In this document: piece after piece, positions 1 through 9,171 of the stretch
How the letters are laid out: each line of letters opens with the position of its first letter
Numbering within the stretch: position 1 is the first letter of the stretch
Source of the DNA: a virus
Strand: one strand, 5' to 3'
Virus record (IMG/VR): IMGVR_UViG_3300044846_004348
Location: 1 to 64,000 of that record
Length of the DNA stretch: 64,000 nt
The notes under the pieces: model-generated
Told to the model about the DNA's origin: nothing
Seen by the model: only the letters and a program-made list of their open reading frames with translations
Database searches by the model: none
Made by a program: the position numbers and the translations under genes

Positions 1-1
1 C

Positions 2-3000
2 ACTACTGAATCAGAAGATTTATTTGAACCAATTGCAACTTGGTCTGGTACAGGTCCAATGTTGGATACTTCTGGAATTCTTGGAGAACCTAGGACTCCT
101 ATTGATGAGCCTAATGCTCGTCTTCCTGGAAGACTACCTGCTTTAACTGCTCAGAGTGTAAATACACTTTTAAACGATTACCCTTCTTGGGTCGCTGGTC
201 AAAGATTAGAAGCAGAAGCTGCACCAACTCTTACTAGAGATGGTTTTACTCCGAAAAGTTCTGACACATTTGAAAAGTGGAATCCTTTAGTTGCCCCTAA
301 TGCTTATAACAATCCTTGGTTAAGAACTTGGTTAGATGCTGGTGCGCAAAATAGATTTTGGTACAACCCAATAGTTCCAGAAGGAACTATTGAGGCTAAA
401 AAATCTGCTCAGGAAGTTGGTCCAGAGCCAAAAATAAACTCAACTACGACTGGTAAATCTTCATCTTCTGGTGGTGGTGTTACATACACTCCAAGAAGTT
501 TTGGTGACCCAAAGCAATATGTACAAAAAGCTAAGCAAAGAGTTTATGCTCCACAATTTGCTACTAGTATTACTGCTGCTGCAGATGTAAATGCTCTCAC
601 ACCAGAAACTTCTGATGTTCCTCCTATTTATATGGCAATCGTTGCTAGTGATGACCCTCAAGCAGTTATGGATTTAGTTTCATTAGTACCTGCTAATAAA
701 GAATCAAGCACTCCAACAACTTTTACAAGACAAAATGGTGAGTGGGTTAAAGAAGAGCAAGTTTTAAGAGATTTAAACAGTCCAACACCTCCACCTGTAG
801 TTGTGTTAGATAATGAAACACTTGCAGATGTGGTTCAACAAGTTGACGCAAATGCTCAGACTGCTTCTGCGTGGATGGAAAACTTTTTTGAAGACAGAAT
901 GCTTCAAATTGTTTGGGGTCCAAAGAATGAAATTCTTTCTTTAGTTGCTGCTGGTGGTTTGGATAGAAATCGTGGTAACGCTGAAGAACTTCGCCGTTAC
1001 TGGACAGTTGGTAGAGGTGGCGCAAAAATTCGTTGGAATACTCCAGGAGACTGGACTCGTTGCAACAGATATTTGTCTAAATATTTAGGTCCTCGTGCTA
1101 AGGGTTATTGCTCTCTTCGTCATAAAGAAATGACTGGTGTATGGCCTGGAAGTAAATACAATGTCGGGAAGAAAAAATCTTTAGTATCTTCAGTATTTTC
1201 TGAAGAGGATTTTGAGAATTCAGTTATTGAGAAGGCTAAACTTCGTGCTCAAATTGCTTCTATTAAAGCAAGAGTAATTGTTGCATCTGTAGATGAAAAC
1301 CAAGAGGGTTCTAGTTTCACTATTCCTTTGGTTATCCCAGAGGGAGTTGATTCTGGCGATGGAAGATACTTTGAAAAAGGCGCTATTGAAATGCGCGAAC
1401 TTCCACTACCTCTTTTGTGGCAAATAAAAACTGCAGAGGGTCACTCTGGCTCAGTTGTAGTTGGAAAAATTACTAATATGGATAGAACTGATGACGGTAT
1501 TGGTAATGCTAAAGGTGTTTTTGATACTGGTGAGTATGGAAAAGAAGCTGAGCGACTAGTCCGAGGAGGATTTATTCGCGGAGTTTCAGCAGATATGGAT
1601 AAGTTTGAAGCCAACGAAGAAGAATCAGAAGCTTCAGAAGAATCAGATAACAAGAAGGTTAGCGCTGGTAGAATGAAAATAACGAAAGCCCGCGTAATGG
1701 CGGTTACTATCGTTCCAAAACCAGCATTTCAAGAATGCAGAATTATTCTTGATGAAATGGTTTCCTATAAGGAGGAAGACGTGGTTCCAGACGGCGTATA
1801 CGTCGAAGGTATAGATGAGTTGGAAGCTTCAGCTTTAGTTGCTTGCGGTGTAGTTGCTGGTGCAATTCCAGTTAATCCCCCAATGAACTGGTTTGACAAT
1901 CCAAAACTTAAAAAACCAACAGGTTTAACTGTTACAGACGAAGGTCAAGTTTTCGGTCACATTGCTGCTTGGCATGTAGATCATATTGGTATGTCTTTTG
2001 GTACTAGACCACCAAGAAGTAAAAGTAATTATTCATACTTTCATACAGGATTAGTTAAGACAGATTCGGGAGAAGATGTTCCAGTTGGTCAATTGACTTT
2101 AGCTGGTGGACATGCTCCATTAGAAGCATCTGCTCACGAGGCAGTTCGTCACTACGATGACACGGCATCTGCTGTAGCAGACGTTCATGCTGGTGAAGAT
2201 TCTTACGGTATTTGGGTTGCTGGAGCACTTCGTCCAGGAACTAGTCCAGAGCAAGTTCGCGCACTTCGTGCATCTGCACCTTCTGGTGATTGGCGTCCAA
2301 TTAAAGGTTCTCTTGAACTTGTTGCAGTTTGTCAAGTAAATGTTCCAGGATTCCCAATTGCTCGTGCTCGTGTTGCATCAGGTCAGGTAATGGCTTTGGT
2401 TGCAGCAGGTGCAAGTACCCTTGCAAAATTAAAAAATGATCCTTTAAAAGAATTAAATACAAGAATTCAAAAATTAGAACAAGCAGAGAAAGCCCCACTA
2501 GTTGCTGCCGCTCAAGAAGTTGCAGACAGATTTAAAACTATGGAAGCTTCAATTAAAGCTGAAGAACTTTCTGCTCGTTTTGCTGAAATTAAAAAAGATT
2601 CAGATCCAGACTGGACTTACATGGAGCAGACTTTGGATGATAATCCAGAGGCAGAACTAGCAGTAGTTTCTAGAAGAATTAGAGAGCGTCTAGCAAAAGA
2701 AGGTAAGGCTCTCAAAGATGGTTCTTACCCTATTAGAAATGTTGCAGATCTTAAGAATGCAATTCAAGCCTATGGAAGAGCAAAAGAAGGCAAGCGTGCA
2801 TTGGTTAAAAAGCACATTATGCGTCGTGCTCGTGGTTTAGAAAGAGCAGACTTAATTCCAGATAAGTGGAAAGAAGCAGCTCTTTTAAACTACTTAGGCG
2901 AATCTGAAGAACTTTTTGAAAATTCTGAAGCAGTTTTTCAAAAGTCCCCAATTGAAGATGCTATTGATATTGAGGGTTTAACAGATGAAGAGATTGATCA

Positions 3001-3559
3001 ACTAAAAAAAGAAGTTAAGGCCGAGAAAAAAGTAGACGAGGCGACTCGAGCCAAATACACCCCTGATACGCAGCCTCGTGACTCTGCAGGAAAATTCCGT
3101 CAAATATTAGCCCGAATCAAATTTGATGCTGGAATATCTGGTCTTGATAGAGTTTTGGAAAAAGTAGAAGAAACAGAAAATTTTGATAGCGCTGGGAACT
3201 ATGCTGGTGCAGCAAAAGCTGCTGGAGACTTAATTAGCATCATAGACAGATTAGATGCAAAAGCCTTAAACCCAGAATCACTAGAAAATGTAAGAAACAG
3301 TGCTGGAGAACTTGGAAAGGTTATCGCTAACCTCCCATTTGCCTTCGGTGAAGACGCTCAGAAGATTAGATTTAGCGATGTCCCACCAGCGCTAAGGGAT
3401 CTTATTGAAGACATGATTACTCGTGTAGAGGCAAAAATTGGTCCAGAAGATGCCGATATTGCCACAGCAGATTTAAAGAAATTTATGTCTGGTTCAGAAC
3501 TTTATAATCAGAGCGAAATTTCCTCTGAAATGAGTAAATTACTGAGGCTTTTAACTTAA
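2..3559 (+). CDS. Capsid maturation protease fusion protein (5' end cut by window edge)
   Basis: The frame is open to the left edge, so the first ATG at 59 is probably internal. Numbering from that Met, residues about 200-380 hold an actinophage-type segment (PPPVVVLDNETL, RGNAEELRRYW, PRAKGYCSLRHKEMTG), as found in minor head proteins. Residues about 405-565 look like a prohead protease (RYFEKGAIEMRELPLPLLWQ, GHSGSVVVGKI, RGVSADMD). Residues about 600-770 carry the block typical of actinophage proteases (VFGHIAAWHVDHIG, GIWVAGALRP, SGDWRPIKGSLELV). The last 350 residues are charged and helical and include RDSAGKFRQILARIK. The protease would cleave the scaffold-like part of the capsid protein encoded next. 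At over 1166 residues it is long for a prohead protease, which fits a multi-domain fusion. The protease call is strong; the role of the N-terminal part is inferred. Confidence 0.82.
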   Translation, partial: TTESEDLFEPIATWSGTGPMLDTSGILGEPRTPIDEPNARLPGRLPALTAQSVNTLLNDYPSWVAGQRLEAEAAPTLTRDGFTPKSSDTFEKWNPLVAPNAYNNPWLRTWLDAGAQNRFWYNPIVPEGTIEAKKSAQEVGPEPKINSTTTGKSSSSGGGVTYTPRSFGDPKQYVQKAKQRVYAPQFATSITAAADVNALTPETSDVPPIYMAIVASDDPQAVMDLVSLVPANKESSTPTTFTRQNGEWVKEEQVLRDLNSPTPPPVVVLDNETLADVVQQVDANAQTASAWMENFFEDRMLQIVWGPKNEILSLVAAGGLDRNRGNAEELRRYWTVGRGGAKIRWNTPGDWTRCNRYLSKYLGPRAKGYCSLRHKEMTGVWPGSKYNVGKKKSLVSSVFSEEDFENSVIEKAKLRAQIASIKARVIVASVDENQEGSSFTIPLVIPEGVDSGDGRYFEKGAIEMRELPLPLLWQIKTAEGHSGSVVVGKITNMDRTDDGIGNAKGVFDTGEYGKEAERLVRGGFIRGVSADMDKFEANEEESEASEESDNKKVSAGRMKITKARVMAVTIVPKPAFQECRIILDEMVSYKEEDVVPDGVYVEGIDELEASALVACGVVAGAIPVNPPMNWFDNPKLKKPTGLTVTDEGQVFGHIAAWHVDHIGMSFGTRPPRSKSNYSYFHTGLVKTDSGEDVPVGQLTLAGGHAPLEASAHEAVRHYDDTASAVADVHAGEDSYGIWVAGALRPGTSPEQVRALRASAPSGDWRPIKGSLELVAVCQVNVPGFPIARARVASGQVMALVAAGASTLAKLKNDPLKELNTRIQKLEQAEKAPLVAAAQEVADRFKTMEASIKAEELSARFAEIKKDSDPDWTYMEQTLDDNPEAELAVVSRRIRERLAKEGKALKDGSYPIRNVADLKNAIQAYGRAKEGKRALVKKHIMRRARGLERADLIPDKWKEAALLNYLGESEELFENSEAVFQKSPIEDAIDIEGLTDEEIDQLKKEVKAEKKVDEATRAKYTPDTQPRDSAGKFRQILARIKFDAGISGLDRVLEKVEETENFDSAGNYAGAAKAAGDLISIIDRLDAKALNPESLENVRNSAGELGKVIANLPFAFGEDAQKIRFSDVPPALRDLIEDMITRVEAKIGPEDADIATADLKKFMSGSELYNQSEISSEMSKLLRLLT

Positions 3560-3747
3560 TTTATAAAGAGCCTAAATAGGTGTTTATTCGTACAGAACGA
3601 GCAAATTGACCTTTTAAAAGTAATGTAATATTTAGTAATAGGTGGAGTGCCTCCGCGCATACTTGCGTTTCGGAGTCCCTCGGCCCCGACTGATTAAGCG
3701 GATATTTAGGAAGTTCCTTTATATCACTAACTGCCCGAGGAGGGACA
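3560..3747 (+). promoter_or_regulatory. Structured leader upstream of the capsid gene
   Basis: This 188-base stretch has no gene. It holds a hairpin with CTCCG at 3651-3655 pairing with CGGAG at 3671-3675, and CGC 3656-3658 pairing with GCG 3665-3667 inside it. Downstream, GTCCCTCGG (3675-3683) can pair with CCGAGG-AGGGAC (3735-3746) with a three-base bulge. That second pairing would cover the capsid Shine-Dalgarno sequence. The pairings are read directly from the sequence; a role in translation control is inference. The stretch is visibly more GC-rich than its surroundings. Confidence 0.4.
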
Positions 3748-5886
3748 GTGGATCAACTCAAAGAAAAGCTAGATGTTCTTGCTGATCTTGACGACTCACA
3801 GGTTGCCGAGTTTCAAAAAGAAATCATTAGCCAGTTCGAGTCAGTTGAGAAAGAAGATCCTACTCCCCAAACAGTTGACGCGATGACGTCGCTTGCCGAC
3901 ATGCTTGACTCTGTTCGTTCAGAGGTTAAGCGCCGCGAGGCACAAGCAATTGAGCTTTCACAAAAAGCTGCAGAAGCTGCTTCTCGTGTTTACGGTCAAG
4001 ATGGCGACACAGAAGAAGAAATGGATTCAACAGAAGCAATGCCTTCTGAAGACACTCCAATGAAAAAACCTTCTGAAGAAACAGAAGAAATTATGGACAC
4101 AGCTGAAGAAGCAAAGCCAAAACCTGATACCGAAGCAGCAATGCATGAGGATAAGAAGGAAGAAGTTGTTGCTGAAGAAGAAGAAGATGTCCAAGAAGAC
4201 AAGGAGAAAAAGTCCATGACTGAAGCGTCGACCGATGCGGATAAGACCGTAGAACTCTCGACTGAGACAGAAATTGTAACTGAGACTGCACCCGCAGTTG
4301 AAGAAACAGTTGTTGCTTCTGCAGAAGAAATTGCAGAAGTAAAAGAAGAAGAAGCAGTAGTTGCGTCTGCTGAAGATGATAAACCATCTGAAGAAGAAGT
4401 AGCACCTGCAGAAGAAGAAGTAGTTGCTGAAGAAGCACCTGCAACTGAAGAAGCCGTAGCAGAAGAAGTTGCTGAAGAAGCAACTGAAGCTGATGCCGCT
4501 GCAGAAGTTGAAGATGGTTCCGAAGCTGCTGCAAAAGAAACCCAAACCGCACAAACCGTGCAGGAAGATAACATGGAGGCACCTGTGACCGCTGCTGCAG
4601 ATAAAGCAGACAACCTCAATATTGAGGTCCCAGCTGACCGTCGTCCAACCTCTCGGACATCTGCCGCTCCTGTGGCAATCACAGCAGGCGCAGATATCCC
4701 AGGTTATACCGCTGGCAGTCCGCTAGAAGATATGAAAACCGTTGCTGAAGCAATGTCAAAGCGTTTACACACACTACGTCGTGTAAATGGTGGAGACGGA
4801 GAGCAACACATCGTTGCATCTTTTGCAACACAGTACCCAGAAGAAAGAACTCTGACAACAGATCCAGAGTCTAACTGGGTAAAAATCAATGCTGTAACTT
4901 CTCCAGAAGCACTTGTTGCTTCAGGTGGACACGTTGCACCATTTGAAACTAAGTACGATATTTTCGGACTTGGTACCACAGTACGTCCAGTTCGTGACGC
5001 ACTACCTCGTTTCCAAGCAGATCGTGGCGGTATCCGCTTCGTTACTCCACCAGTACTTAGCGATTACGCTAACGCTGTTGGTGTATGGACTGCTGCAAAC
5101 GATTCAGCAGTAACACCAGATCCAGCCGCAAAAACTAGCTTGACAGTTACATCAGCCGCAGAAAACTCTGTAGCAACTGATGCTGTAACTCTTCAACTAC
5201 AATTCGGTAACTTGATGACTCGTGCATACCCAGAACTAATTGCACGTCACAACGAGTTAGGTCTGATCCAACATGCACGCGAAGCTGAACAATACTTGCT
5301 TAGCAAGGTTGCTGCAGGTTCAACAGCAGTTACAACCACTTCCCTAATCGGTTTTGGTCGTGACTTCTTAGTACAAGTTGGTCGTGCCGCTGCTGCTTAT
5401 CGTTCACGTCACCGTATGGAAGCAGACGCACCAATCCGCGTTATTGCTCCATCATGGGTACGCGACGCAATGCAAGCCGATCTAGCTCTATCTATGCCTG
5501 GCGATGGCTCTCTTGCCGTCTCAGCAAGTGAGATTGATGGCTACCTAGCAGCTCGCAACATTGTTGCAAGCTACTCACTAGATCAGAACGTGTTTGGATC
5601 TCAAGGCGTCTCAGCATTAGTTGAGTTCGCAGATTCATTCACATGGTACCTATTCGCTGAAGGAACATTCTTGTTCCTAGACGGTGGTACTTTGGATCTA
5701 GGCATCATCCGTGACAGCTCTCTAGTTGGAACCAACGATTACAAAATGTTCGTTGAGACCTTCGAAGGTGTTGCCAAAGTTGGTGTTGAAGGCTTAGTTA
5801 TCACTTCAACCATCTCTGTGAACGGTGTAGCTGCTGCTCTCCGTGATACAACAGGTGGCGCAACTGCTGCGGCAATTGAGTACTAA
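3748..5886 (+). CDS. Major capsid protein with fused acidic scaffold-like N-terminal region
   Basis: GTG start preceded by a strong GAGGAGGGA site. Residues 1-85 are helical and charged. Residues about 85-280 are extremely rich in Glu, Ala and Val (runs such as EEEVVAEEAPATEE). Residues about 310-712 look like an HK97-fold capsid protein of the actinophage type (GHVAPFETKYDIFGLGTTVRPVRD in part, RGGIRFVTPPVL, IRVIAPSWVRDAMQADL, FLFLDGGTLDLGIIRD). HK97-type capsid proteins often carry an N-terminal delta domain that acts as scaffold and is removed by the prohead protease encoded just upstream. Here the domain is unusually long and acidic. The C-terminal half uses more C-ending codons than nearby genes, as expected of a highly expressed protein. 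Capsid identity is confident; the scaffold role is inferred. Confidence 0.88.
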   Translation: MDQLKEKLDVLADLDDSQVAEFQKEIISQFESVEKEDPTPQTVDAMTSLADMLDSVRSEVKRREAQAIELSQKAAEAASRVYGQDGDTEEEMDSTEAMPSEDTPMKKPSEETEEIMDTAEEAKPKPDTEAAMHEDKKEEVVAEEEEDVQEDKEKKSMTEASTDADKTVELSTETEIVTETAPAVEETVVASAEEIAEVKEEEAVVASAEDDKPSEEEVAPAEEEVVAEEAPATEEAVAEEVAEEATEADAAAEVEDGSEAAAKETQTAQTVQEDNMEAPVTAAADKADNLNIEVPADRRPTSRTSAAPVAITAGADIPGYTAGSPLEDMKTVAEAMSKRLHTLRRVNGGDGEQHIVASFATQYPEERTLTTDPESNWVKINAVTSPEALVASGGHVAPFETKYDIFGLGTTVRPVRDALPRFQADRGGIRFVTPPVLSDYANAVGVWTAANDSAVTPDPAAKTSLTVTSAAENSVATDAVTLQLQFGNLMTRAYPELIARHNELGLIQHAREAEQYLLSKVAAGSTAVTTTSLIGFGRDFLVQVGRAAAAYRSRHRMEADAPIRVIAPSWVRDAMQADLALSMPGDGSLAVSASEIDGYLAARNIVASYSLDQNVFGSQGVSALVEFADSFTWYLFAEGTFLFLDGGTLDLGIIRDSSLVGTNDYKMFVETFEGVAKVGVEGLVITSTISVNGVAAALRDTTGGATAAAIEY

Positions 5887-5949
5887 ACCAACCCATAAGT
5901 AATAAGTAACAACGAGTCAGCGCTCAAGAATCTAAAGGAGAAGTAGAAG

Positions 5950-6822
5950 ATGGCATTTCGTGGAGTTTATTCAGCACCCGATTTGGTACCTGCCCCCTGC
6001 GGAGTCTTGAGCGTTGCTCGTGTTATGACACACACCGCTCGTAACTACGATGAGCGTTGGATTAGAGGTTTTTCTTATGAATTTGAATCTAATCCAACTG
6101 TAAATTTATTAGATGAAACTGGCGCAAGCGCCGAATTAATTTTTGACGGAACCGTTGCTGAGAGATATCAAGACTATAAACCATTTTTTATTGAAGTTGA
6201 AGATTTTACTTCGACATTTGGTTTACCTGGTGAAGATCGTATGGCTCAAGTTAAAAACCAACTTGAAGCTGCAACACAAAAAGCTGTAGAACGCGAACTA
6301 TGGGATGGTCCAGTAGCCACAGCAGATACAAATGGAAATAATTTCCTAACAAAAACTTCCGCATCCACAGTGGTTGCGGCAGGGGCACACCCAGCAGATA
6401 AAGCATTGTTCCATTTAGAGCAAGCATTAGCTAATTCTCCAGTAGGAGCAAAAGGTGTGATCCACATGACCAGAGATGTAGCTTCAATACTTGGCTCCAG
6501 ACTGGTTTATGTAAATACAAATGAAGGTAAATCAGGAAGAGCTATGACTCGTTTGGGAACAGATGTAGTTATTGGTTCTGGATACACAGGAAACGGTCCA
6601 ATTGGAACTGCAAATGCAACAGCATCTGCAACTAATCGTTGGATGTTTGCTACTGGTCCACTAGACATACATTTAGGAAAAGTTGAAGTAATAAACGACA
6701 ACTTGGCACAAGGTGTAGATGCTAGTATTAATGATATGCGTATTAAAGCAGTGAGACCAGCTGCGGTTTATTTTGACCCATCTTGTCACTACACAATGCG
6801 CGTAGCAGTACCTTCAATATAA
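5950..6822 (+). CDS. Phage structural protein, probably capsid-associated
   Basis: 290 residues; ATG start with an AAGGAGAAG site nine bases upstream. No transmembrane segment or signal. The pattern of a helix (MAQVKNQLEAATQKAVEREL) followed by WDGPVATADTNGNNFL, GVIHMTRDVASILGSRLVYV, GTDVVIGSGYTGNGP and RWMFATGPLDIHLGKVEVI reads like a capsid-lattice or decoration protein. I cannot name the family. It lies between the capsid and tail tube genes and upstream of the terminator at 7926-7979, in the section expected to be most strongly expressed. It could be a minor capsid, vertex or decoration protein. Confidence 0.6.
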   Translation: MAFRGVYSAPDLVPAPCGVLSVARVMTHTARNYDERWIRGFSYEFESNPTVNLLDETGASAELIFDGTVAERYQDYKPFFIEVEDFTSTFGLPGEDRMAQVKNQLEAATQKAVERELWDGPVATADTNGNNFLTKTSASTVVAAGAHPADKALFHLEQALANSPVGAKGVIHMTRDVASILGSRLVYVNTNEGKSGRAMTRLGTDVVIGSGYTGNGPIGTANATASATNRWMFATGPLDIHLGKVEVINDNLAQGVDASINDMRIKAVRPAAVYFDPSCHYTMRVAVPSI

Positions 6823-6866
6823 AAAGTTAGAACAACCAAAGCCACTAAAACAAGGAGAACTAAGGA

Positions 6867-7913
6867 ATGGCCACTCAGGACTATGCGGCTAGCGTTCAAG
6901 GTGTGTCGATCCGAGTCACTAGACTGGACGCCGCTGGAAACTTGCTCAACGGAGCAGGAGACAGCTACACAACTTCGGCGTTCCTCCGCACATCATTCAC
7001 CCCAGAGTACGAAGAGGGTGACGAAATTGTAGAGAAGTCAGCAGACGGCACAGTATGTGTATCATACAAAGCCCCTGACACACTCAAAAGAATAACAATG
7101 GAATTGGCTATTTGTGAGCCAGATCCAGAACTAACTGCACTTATTTCTGGCGGTTTGTTGCTTCGTAGAAACGAAGGAACATTCAGCTCCCCAGATAATA
7201 AATCCGTTGGTTGGGCAGCACCTTCAGTTGGAGATGATCCAACAGGAAATGGTGTTGCATTAGAATGCTGGTCATTTGCTGTTAAAGATGGTCGCCGTGC
7301 TTCTGAACAACCATACTTTCACTGGATTTTCCCATACGCAAAACTTCGCCAAAGCGGAGATCGCGTAATCGAAAATGGAATGCTTGCAACCACATTTGAA
7401 GGTTACGGACTTGGAAACGTTCTATTCGGAGCTGGACTAGATGGCCGTTGGGAATACCCAATTGCTTCAGAACGCTCATACGCTTATGCTCGCTCATACT
7501 GGGCGCCACAGGGACTAAAAGGTTTCTACACATGGCACCCTAATTTAGCAGCAAATGTTAACAACAAATCTTTAACAAGCAACATTGCTACATTGACAAC
7601 TTCAGCTGCTCATGGTTTTGAAGTTGGTCAAAGTGTGACCGTTGCTGGTGTTGATTCAACATTTAACGGTACTTACACAATTACTGCTGTTCCAACTACT
7701 ACAACATTCCGTTATGCAAAGACTGCAACAAATGTTGAGTCTACTGCTGTATCTCCAGTAGGAACTGCTGTACGTAATGCTGGTTATGTTGCTGTGACAG
7801 ATTTTGCTTCACAGACTTCAACAACAAGTTTCAACGTCCCAGGTAGCGAAGAATATAATGCCGATCTACCAATCGACTTTATTATTGCTTCAACCGAGGA
7901 TCCAACTTCGTAA
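6867..7913 (+). CDS. Major tail tube protein with one C-terminal beta-repeat domain
   Basis: 348 residues with an AAGGAGAAC site. Residues 1-225 look like an actinophage major tail protein (FLRTSFTPEYEEGDEIVEKS, ISGGLLLRRN, YFHWIFPYAKLRQSGDRVIE, GMLATTFEGYGLGN). Residues about 230-295 are a single copy of a beta-rich repeat (AAHGFEVGQSVTVAGVD, FNGTYTITAVPTTTTFRY). The same repeat recurs in the distal tail, tail tip and leftward adhesin genes. On a tail tube such a domain would sit on the outer surface. The gene lies upstream of the connector genes rather than directly before the chaperones, which seems an uncommon order. A strong terminator follows. Confidence 0.8.
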   Translation: MATQDYAASVQGVSIRVTRLDAAGNLLNGAGDSYTTSAFLRTSFTPEYEEGDEIVEKSADGTVCVSYKAPDTLKRITMELAICEPDPELTALISGGLLLRRNEGTFSSPDNKSVGWAAPSVGDDPTGNGVALECWSFAVKDGRRASEQPYFHWIFPYAKLRQSGDRVIENGMLATTFEGYGLGNVLFGAGLDGRWEYPIASERSYAYARSYWAPQGLKGFYTWHPNLAANVNNKSLTSNIATLTTSAAHGFEVGQSVTVAGVDSTFNGTYTITAVPTTTTFRYAKTATNVESTAVSPVGTAVRNAGYVAVTDFASQTSTTSFNVPGSEEYNADLPIDFIIASTEDPTS

Positions 7914-7925
7914 ATTAGATTACAA

Positions 7926-7979
7926 AGTGGGCGATGTGCTGCATGTGTGTATAGTACACGCAGTCATCGCCCCCTTTTA
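7926..7979 (+). terminator. Strong intrinsic terminator after the tail tube gene
   Basis: GGGCGATG (7929-7936) pairs perfectly with CATCGCCC (7965-7972). The intervening bases extend the stem (CTGC with GCAG, TGTGT with ACAC), and TTTT follows at 7975-7978. It separates capsid and tail tube genes from the connector and tape measure genes. Confidence 0.85.
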
Positions 7980-7999
7980 ATTTATAGAGGATGTGAGAT

Positions 8000-9145
8000 A
8001 TGACCACAAATTTATGGACTAACGTAGAAGAGTTAGATGACTATGCTAACTCTGATTACGCATATGATGCTGTAAAAACTGCATCCTATCTTTTGTGGGC
8101 TTTATCTGGAAGAAAATTTAGCGGTACTACAACAGTTACCGAAAGATATACATGTACTTATGATCCATATCTTAGAACTGGTGGGTCTTCTCTTAACTAT
8201 TGGCCAGCATTAATCGATGGCTCTGTTTACAATGTCCCTGCTGGTGGTGGCGTTGATAGAGGTTCAGCTCATGATTTAATGGCTGACGGTACTTCGGTAC
8301 ACACAAAACTTCGCCTTAGAGGACGTAAAGTTTTAAAAGTTCATACAGTTAGAAATATAGATGGAACTATTGTTCCTCCAAGTCAGTATTTTCTACAGGA
8401 TCATTCAATTCTTCAAGGAACACCCAACGCTAGTTGGTTAGCGTGCAATATTGAAGTTACTTATACATATGGAACACCACCACCAAGTGCTGGTCGATCC
8501 GCTGCAAGAGTTCTTGCAAAAGAGTTAGTAAAACTTTACGAGGGTGATGACACTTGTGCTTTACCTCAAAGAGTTACTTCTATTGCTCGTCAAGGTGTTT
8601 CTTATACAGTTTTAGATAATCAAGATTTTATTGATGAACTAAAAACTGGTATTTACGCCGTTGACCTCTTTCTAAGAGCATCTAACCCAGACAAAGCAAG
8701 AGCAAGAGCAAGAGTATTTACCCCAGATGTGCCTAGAGCAAGAAGAACTGTTCCAGAAGCTCCTATGGTTCCAACAAGTTCTTTTGATTTAGTAGTTAAT
8801 GCAGATGGAGGAGCCGTTCTTCTTTATCTTGATGAGTTAGGTGCAGGTTTCCTAACTGAAGATAATTCTTGGACAGTGCACTCAGAAGTTTCTAATTATG
8901 ACAACACCACTACAGAAACTCTAACTGCATCTACTACTTTAGATAGAAGTTTGGAAACAATAACAGTTTCTACATCTTACAATGACATATTAAATATTTT
9001 AGGTCCACGTAATCCTGGTCTTTTAACAGTTATTGCAACACGACCAAGCCTAGGTAACCCTGCGGTAGATGAAATAATTAATTTGGTTGAGAGTAACGCT
9101 ATTATCCAACTCGGAGACCGATTAACACCTATAAGACTTATATAA
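8000..9145 (+). CDS. Head-to-tail adaptor protein with C-terminal extension
   Basis: 381 residues; AGAGGATG site before ATG. Residues 1-240 have the layout of an HK97 gp6/gp15-like adaptor: an early helix (YAYDAVKTASYLLWALSGRK), beta segments around KLRLRGRKVLKVHTVRNIDG, VPPSQYFLQDHSILQ and NIEVTYTYGTPPPSAGRSA, then helices (AARVLAKELVKLY). The remaining 140 residues are an extension with Thr- and Ser-rich beta sequence that I do not recognise. The gene begins the connector group that follows the terminator. The adaptor role comes from sequence pattern and position. Confidence 0.65.
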   Translation: MTTNLWTNVEELDDYANSDYAYDAVKTASYLLWALSGRKFSGTTTVTERYTCTYDPYLRTGGSSLNYWPALIDGSVYNVPAGGGVDRGSAHDLMADGTSVHTKLRLRGRKVLKVHTVRNIDGTIVPPSQYFLQDHSILQGTPNASWLACNIEVTYTYGTPPPSAGRSAARVLAKELVKLYEGDDTCALPQRVTSIARQGVSYTVLDNQDFIDELKTGIYAVDLFLRASNPDKARARARVFTPDVPRARRTVPEAPMVPTSSFDLVVNADGGAVLLYLDELGAGFLTEDNSWTVHSEVSNYDNTTTETLTASTTLDRSLETITVSTSYNDILNILGPRNPGLLTVIATRPSLGNPAVDEIINLVESNAIIQLGDRLTPIRLI

Positions 9146-9171
9146 AACAAAAACGATAAAAGGAGAAAAAG

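Noticed and set aside
3996-4682. Several minus-strand open frames opposite the acidic capsid segment
   Set aside because: GAA/GCA-rich codons read backwards give Ser/Phe/Leu-rich frames without stops. No ribosome binding site or domain; they are shadows of the capsid gene.
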